DNA of 35,584 nt from positions 1-35,584 of the forward strand of contig JAGQWZ010000130.1 of NCBI GenBank assembly GCA_020436835.1, given 5' to 3'. Shown here in pieces: positions 31,484-35,584 of the stretch (position 1 is the stretch's first letter; every line of letters starts with the position of its first letter). The notes under the pieces are model-generated. The model saw only the letters and a program-made list of their open reading frames with translations. It was not told the DNA's origin and searched no databases. The DNA comes from Saprospiraceae bacterium (GTDB lineage: Bacteria; Bacteroidota; Bacteroidia; Chitinophagales; Saprospiraceae). Made by a program: the position numbers and the translations under genes.

Positions 31484-33615
31484 CAATCCCGGATCAAATC
31501 CAAAAATTCATCCTCAGTCATGATCTGAACAGATCCCAGTGATTGGGCCTTACTCAATTTACTGCCTGCATTTTCTCCGACAACGAGAATATCCAGGTTA
31601 CCACTCACGGCACTGATATTTTTAGCCCCATTCTCTTCAGCGAGCTGCTGTGCCTCTTTTCGGCCCATTTGTAGCAACTTACCGGTGAAAAGAATTGTTT
31701 TATCATGCAACGGGGCATTGTCCTTGACAACTTTTGGTCGATCGGATTCGGTCTGAACGACATTCACTCCGGCATCCTCCAGACGATGAATCAGATCAAG
31801 CTTCGTCTTATCGTGAAAAAAGGAGATTATCTGCTTTGCCAGGACCGGACCTATATCCTTGATACCGGTCAGATCTTCCTCGGTCATATTCTCCAGATCA
31901 TAGACAGAATTCACTTTCTCGGCCAGTATTTTTGCCGACCTTTTACCCAAATGATGAATGCTCAGGCTATGCAACAGTCTATGCAATGAATTTTTCTTAG
32001 CCTTATTTACGGCCTTACGAAGGTTCTCCGCCGATCGCTGTCCAAATCCATCGAGCTCTGAAATTTTATCATAGTCCAGACGGTAGATATCGGCAATATC
32101 CCGAATCCAGCCCAGATCCCAAAAACGTTCGATCATTGATTTACCCAACCCATCGATGTCCATGGCATCTTTAGAGACGTGAAAAACGATCCTCTGTAGA
32201 TCCTGGGCACCACAGGTACAATTCGGGCATCTCCAGGCCGCTTCATTGCCTTCCTTAACCAAGGGGATCTTCTCCTTCTTGTTTATAGGGCAATACTCGG
32301 GAAATTGAATAGGCACTTCATTCCCATCTCGTACTTCACTAAGTGATTTCACTACATAAGGTATTACATCTCCTGCCCTTTCTATCAGGATTTGATCACC
32401 GATCCGCAAATCTTTATTCTGAATAAACTCTTCATTGTGCAGTGAAATACTGGATACCGTTACCCCGGCCAACTGTACTGGTTCTACCTTGGCGACCGGA
32501 GTGATAGATCCTACCTTACCCACCTGATATTCCACCTTTAGTAAACGGGTGGTTGCTTGTTTTGCTTTGAATTTATAGGCGATTGCCCAGCGAGGATGGT
32601 GACTGGTTGATCCCACTTCCCGTTGCTGAAGTACCTGGTTAAGTTTTACCACCATCCCATCAATTTCATAAGGATAGGAATCTCTTTTTTCCTGCCATTC
32701 AGCGCAAAAATCAATGACTTCACGGATACTTTTACATCGTTTTCGCTCCACCGTAGGGACTTTGAATCCCAGGGACTGTAGCATTTCCATCCCTTCCCAT
32801 TGGGTACGGATCAGAATACGAGATGACCGGCCTTCCGGATCTTCCGTATAAGCCACCTGGTAGATAAAGGCCTCGATACCACGTTGAGCAGTTTCACCCG
32901 GATCTTTCATCCTCAGACCTCCGGTAGCAGCATTTCTCGGATTTGCAAAAACCGGTAGCCCTTGTTTCTCTCTGCTTTGATTGATTTTTTTAAAGGTGTC
33001 TTTCCGGATAATGGCTTCTCCCCGCAGTTCGATCCTGCTTATTCCAAATTTGCTAAAATTTGCCTTGAGAGGGATTGATTTCAGGGTTCGGATATTGGCG
33101 GTGATTTCATCTCCTTCCTGTCCATTGCCTCGGGTGGCAGCGCGTACTAACTTGTCATCCTCGTAAATCAGGGCAATGCTTCCTCCGTCAAATTTTGGCT
33201 CCACACAATATTCCAGATCTTCATTCACCTCGATATTCAACAGTTTCTTATTACTCTCATCGAAAGACTTCAGATCATCCGCATCATAGGAATTGGCCAG
33301 AGAGAGCATGGACGTCAAATGTTGCACCGTCTTAAAATCAGGAGAAAGATCCGATGATACCCTTTGTGTCGGCGAATCTGATGTGACCAGTTCGGGATTC
33401 TCATCTTCGATACGCTCCAATTCCTTATACAGCTGATCATATTCAAAGTCACTGATCAGGGGACTATTTTGAACATAATACTTCCATTCATGATAGTTGA
33501 GTACCTGTCTCAGCTTTTGGACATGTTCATGGGCTGGAAATGCGTCGTCACCCAGATGATCCAACATCTGCCTGGTGAGTGTAAATAATTCCTTTTCCTG
33601 GCTCGAATTATACAT
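31483..33615 (-). CDS. ligA: NAD+-dependent DNA ligase
   Basis: Seals nicks in DNA during replication and repair with NAD+ as cofactor; 710 aa. Order: Ia NAD-binding domain (Y46/Y47 region, HEWKYYVQNSP), nucleotidyltransferase with Lys141 in the KFDG motif and SRIELRGE, OB fold, zinc finger, HhH array (about 485-620), BRCT (about 637-710). The zinc finger is altered: Cys442 and Cys463/466/468 are present but the second expected Cys is Asn445 (YCPINKK), with an extra Cys in RCPNCTCGA. The catalytic elements are intact, so activity is expected. It follows the plsC-like gene by 30 bp and is coupled to the dipeptidase gene. Confidence 0.97.
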   Translation of the reverse strand: MYNSSQEKELFTLTRQMLDHLGDDAFPAHEHVQKLRQVLNYHEWKYYVQNSPLISDFEYDQLYKELERIEDENPELVTSDSPTQRVSSDLSPDFKTVQHLTSMLSLANSYDADDLKSFDESNKKLLNIEVNEDLEYCVEPKFDGGSIALIYEDDKLVRAATRGNGQEGDEITANIRTLKSIPLKANFSKFGISRIELRGEAIIRKDTFKKINQSREKQGLPVFANPRNAATGGLRMKDPGETAQRGIEAFIYQVAYTEDPEGRSSRILIRTQWEGMEMLQSLGFKVPTVERKRCKSIREVIDFCAEWQEKRDSYPYEIDGMVVKLNQVLQQREVGSTSHHPRWAIAYKFKAKQATTRLLKVEYQVGKVGSITPVAKVEPVQLAGVTVSSISLHNEEFIQNKDLRIGDQILIERAGDVIPYVVKSLSEVRDGNEVPIQFPEYCPINKKEKIPLVKEGNEAAWRCPNCTCGAQDLQRIVFHVSKDAMDIDGLGKSMIERFWDLGWIRDIADIYRLDYDKISELDGFGQRSAENLRKAVNKAKKNSLHRLLHSLSIHHLGKRSAKILAEKVNSVYDLENMTEEDLTGIKDIGPVLAKQIISFFHDKTKLDLIHRLEDAGVNVVQTESDRPKVVKDNAPLHDKTILFTGKLLQMGRKEAQQLAEENGAKNISAVSGNLDILVVGENAGSKLSKAQSLGSVQIMTEDEFLDLIRD

Positions 33616-33645
33616 CGGTTCGTTTAATTGATCTAATGAGTAAGA

Positions 33646-34212
33646 CTAGGAAATGACGGTTGGGTTTGAGAAATCGAAGCCCAATTCAGGATTTTTTCCC
33701 CGGGCATCACGATAGAATTCTGTCATTTTTTCAAAATCCCTTTCTTTATCCTGAGAGGGATAAAACGGAGGTGAGAAGGCCACTACCTTTCGACCAAAGT
33801 CAAATTTGGTCATAATAATTGGCACTTGTGCCATGCGAGCAATGTGATAGAAGCCAGTCCGAAGTCTTTCCACCTTCTTCCGGGTTCCTTCCGGAGCGAT
33901 TGCAATGGCCAGTTCAGGTGTTGTCTGAAATAATGCGGCAACCGCTTCAACGTAATTATGGCTTTGCGAACGATCTACCGGATAACCTCCTAACCAGCGG
34001 AAAACAAATCCAAAAGGGGGTTTAAAGAGACTATCCTTGGCAATGAATTTCACCTGGATACCGGCGGCGCTACGCACTAAGAGGCCCAGGGGAAAATCCC
34101 AATTGGATGTATGAGGTATGACGGCAAAAATGCGATGGGGAAGCTGATTGGAGGGGTCACCCTCCAGCCTGAAGCCCCACCAATGCAGCAAAATTTTACT
34201 TATAACCTGCAT
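33646..34212 (-). CDS. PlsC-type 1-acylglycerol-3-phosphate acyltransferase
   Basis: A small 188-aa acyltransferase with the two diagnostic motifs: HTSNWDF (His34, Asp39; HX4D) and APEGTR (Glu108, with the acyl-acceptor phosphate-binding Gly-Thr-Arg). It probably adds a second acyl chain to lysophosphatidate in phospholipid synthesis at the inner membrane. It is shorter than typical PlsC (about 240 aa) and lacks an obvious N-terminal membrane helix. First gene of the plsC-ligA-dipeptidase run; divergent from the ECF sigma gene, sharing a 128-bp region with no good TAnnTTTG box. Confidence 0.9.
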   Translation of the reverse strand: MQVISKILLHWWGFRLEGDPSNQLPHRIFAVIPHTSNWDFPLGLLVRSAAGIQVKFIAKDSLFKPPFGFVFRWLGGYPVDRSQSHNYVEAVAALFQTTPELAIAIAPEGTRKKVERLRTGFYHIARMAQVPIIMTKFDFGRKVVAFSPPFYPSQDKERDFEKMTEFYRDARGKNPELGFDFSNPTVIS

Positions 34213-34340
34213 GCAGCCCTAGTTTAGCAGTCATTAAAGATAGAAAAACAAGTTTCGAAAAATATTTTTACCCTCAAGATTAAACCATGACATTTATTTA
34301 AAGTCAAAGACATAAGAATCAGGAAAAACTCTGCCGTCAA

Positions 34341-34874
34341 ATGCCACATGAAGAAAATCTGATCAAGCGACTTCGGGACCAGTCCACCCGTGATCGTGCG
34401 TTCAGGGAATTGGTTGAGTTATATCAGGAAAGAATGTACTGGCACATCCGCAGATTTGTTTTTGAACACGAGGATGCCAATGACATCATGCAAAACACTT
34501 TTATTAAGGCTTACCGCGGCCTGGATGGATTCAAAGGTGGAGCAAAAATCTATACCTGGCTCTATCGGATCGCCAGCAATGAGAGTATCACCTTCGTGAA
34601 AAAAGCAAAACGCATGGTCAGTGGCAGTCTGGAACCAGCGGAAAAGTTGGAAGCTGACCCATTTTTCGATGGGGATGCTGCTCAGCTGGCTCTGCAAAAA
34701 GCGCTCACTCAACTACCGGAAAAACAACGCCTTGTGTTCAATATGAAGTACTATGATGACCTGACCTACCAGGAGATTTCGGAGATTCTGGAGACTTCAG
34801 TAGGTGCACTTAAAGCAAGTTTTCATCATGCAGTGAAAAAGATCGAATTGTATATAAAAAATGTCCAGGTGTAG
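34341..34874 (+). CDS. ECF sigma factor (sigma-70 family)
   Basis: A 177-aa extracytoplasmic-function sigma factor. Region 2 (about 25-95) has the core-binding and -10 recognition helices (DANDIMQNTFIKAYRGL and IYTWLYRIASNESITF); region 4 (about 115-172) has LPEKQRLVFNMKYYDDLTYQEISEILETSVGALKASF with the helix-turn-helix. No region 1.1 or 3. Followed four bp later by a membrane anti-sigma-like protein and then by a periplasmic Spy-like gene, a common Bacteroidota stress cassette. The stimulus is unknown, and autoregulation from the upstream region is likely. Confidence 0.95.
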   Translation: MPHEENLIKRLRDQSTRDRAFRELVELYQERMYWHIRRFVFEHEDANDIMQNTFIKAYRGLDGFKGGAKIYTWLYRIASNESITFVKKAKRMVSGSLEPAEKLEADPFFDGDAAQLALQKALTQLPEKQRLVFNMKYYDDLTYQEISEILETSVGALKASFHHAVKKIELYIKNVQV

Positions 34875-34878
34875 AATT

Positions 34879-35361
34879 ATGAAAGAGGAAGAAAAAATGA
34901 AAGACGATAGATTACCGGATTTACTCCAGGGAACGAAGAAGCATAATCCCTTCCAGATACCTCACAACTATTTCAGGGAGTTTCCCGATCAGCTCATGGA
35001 AAAGATCATCGAGGAATCAGAGAAAAAAAATCGGGAATCCTGGTGGCAATCGATATTCACACGCTGGCATCTGGCCTTGAGTCCAAAACCCATTATGGCC
35101 TTGGGGGTGATGGCTGTTGTTGCTGCGCTGTTTTGGCTGTCCAGACCCGGTACTTCTTCGTTGCAGGATGAATTTACATCCGGGGAAATCGCTCAGTATA
35201 TACAGGAACACATTGATGATTTCGAAGTCAGTGACTTTTATGTACAGGATTTGGAGGGAATAGACATTCTCGCAGAGGAGATCGAAGGAGACGATGTCAA
35301 ACCAATCCTGGATGATTTGATGGAAGAGATGGATCTGGAAACATTACAACGAATTCTATAA
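34879..35361 (+). CDS. Anti-sigma-like single-pass membrane protein
   Basis: A 160-aa protein from ATG at 34879 (an ATG at 34861 would overlap the sigma gene). N-terminal cytoplasmic part of about 70 residues, one membrane helix (about 72-88, IMALGVMAVVAALFWL) and an acidic periplasmic tail of about 70 residues ending in Leu. This topology and its place right after the ECF sigma gene make an anti-sigma factor likely, although no zinc HxxxCxxC motif is present. The cytoplasmic part would hold the sigma factor until a periplasmic signal releases it. Confidence 0.85.
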   Translation: MKEEEKMKDDRLPDLLQGTKKHNPFQIPHNYFREFPDQLMEKIIEESEKKNRESWWQSIFTRWHLALSPKPIMALGVMAVVAALFWLSRPGTSSLQDEFTSGEIAQYIQEHIDDFEVSDFYVQDLEGIDILAEEIEGDDVKPILDDLMEEMDLETLQRIL

Positions 35362-35403
35362 GTCTTCCCCGCATATTATTAGACTATTTTAAACAGCAAT
35401 CAC

Positions 35404-35584
35404 ATGAAAAAATTACTCACAAACAGCAGCCTGGCCGCGATGATGATGCTTGTGTCCTGCATTGGACTGCTGGCTCAGGAACGCCCGGTACAAGAAAGAA
35501 TTGAAGCACAAAGAGTAGCCTTTATCACCCAAAGGGTCAATCTCAGTCCGGAAGAAGCCCAGCAATTTTGGCCCATTTATAATG
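35404..35584 (+). CDS. Spy/LTXXQ-like periplasmic protein, N-terminal part (runs off the window)
   Basis: An open frame starts at ATG 35404 and reaches the right edge. It has a signal peptide (MKKLLTNSSLAAMMMLVSC, cut near LLAQ) and then ERIEAQRVAFITQRVNLSPEEAQQFWPIYN, a pattern characteristic of periplasmic Spy/CpxP-like helical proteins and of the third gene of Bacteroidota ECF-sigma cassettes. These proteins sense misfolded protein or metal and can signal to the anti-sigma factor. The C-terminal part is outside the window. Confidence 0.8.
   Translation, partial: MKKLLTNSSLAAMMMLVSCIGLLAQERPVQERIEAQRVAFITQRVNLSPEEAQQFWPIYN

Overview
The window looks like a chromosomal segment of a member of the Bacteroidota, probably the Saprospiria. 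The reasons are Por (type IX) secretion C-terminal signals of both types (one type A on a subtilase, one gliding-motility-type type B), Bacteroidota-restricted families (DUF4837, DUF4920), LytTR two-component regulation, A-rich rather than Shine-Dalgarno start regions, and promoters that fit the Bacteroidota TTG / TAnnTTTG consensus instead of TTGACA / TATAAT. Species cannot be named from the sequence alone. No rRNA, insertion sequence, prophage or CRISPR array was found.

Layout. 1-526: 5' end of a secreted protein on the minus strand. 1153-1326: a free-standing tRNA-Ile(GAT)-tRNA-Ala(TGC) pair with its own promoter and terminator. 1930-3916: LytS-like kinase plus LytTR regulator. 3957-8560: divergent secreted peptidases (subtilase with T9SS signal; S9 peptidase). 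8654-13104: large gliding-motility-type adhesin and an exported MORN-repeat/caspase protein. 13248-15034: DUF4920 protein convergent with a BioD-like/DRTGG protein. 15071-15365: an independent minus-strand RNA unit with a Bacteroidota promoter, a leader hairpin, a 161-nt RNA with tRNA-Leu-like ends but an impossible anticodon and a 92-nt variable region, and an intrinsic terminator just upstream of the BioD-like gene. This is the most unusual object in the window. 15502-19520: plus-strand run of GH113-like lipoprotein, panC, small lipoprotein, WecA-type transferase and fluoride channel. 19559-22852: ileS of the mupirocin-insensitive type with a GIHH instead of HIGH motif. 23252-25705: tail-fibre-like surface protein with exact-phase 96-bp repeats and a Peptidase_G2-like chaperone/autoprotease region. 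25911-26196: likely small RNA on the minus strand. 26347-28218: htpG. 28423-34212: minus-strand run plsC-like, ligA, VanX-like dipeptidase, MoxR ATPase, DUF4837 lipoprotein. 34341-35584: ECF sigma factor, membrane anti-sigma-like protein and start of a Spy/LTXXQ-like periplasmic protein.

How the genes work together. Much of the segment is housekeeping (ileS, ligA, htpG, panC, tRNAs, wecA-type transferase) interleaved with envelope and secretion genes. Functional groups that the order supports are the LytS/LytTR pair, the ligA cluster (TGATG overlap with the dipeptidase gene) and the sigma/anti-sigma/periplasmic sensor cassette. Most intergenic regions longer than 150 bases contain inverted repeats or promoter-like elements, described individually below.
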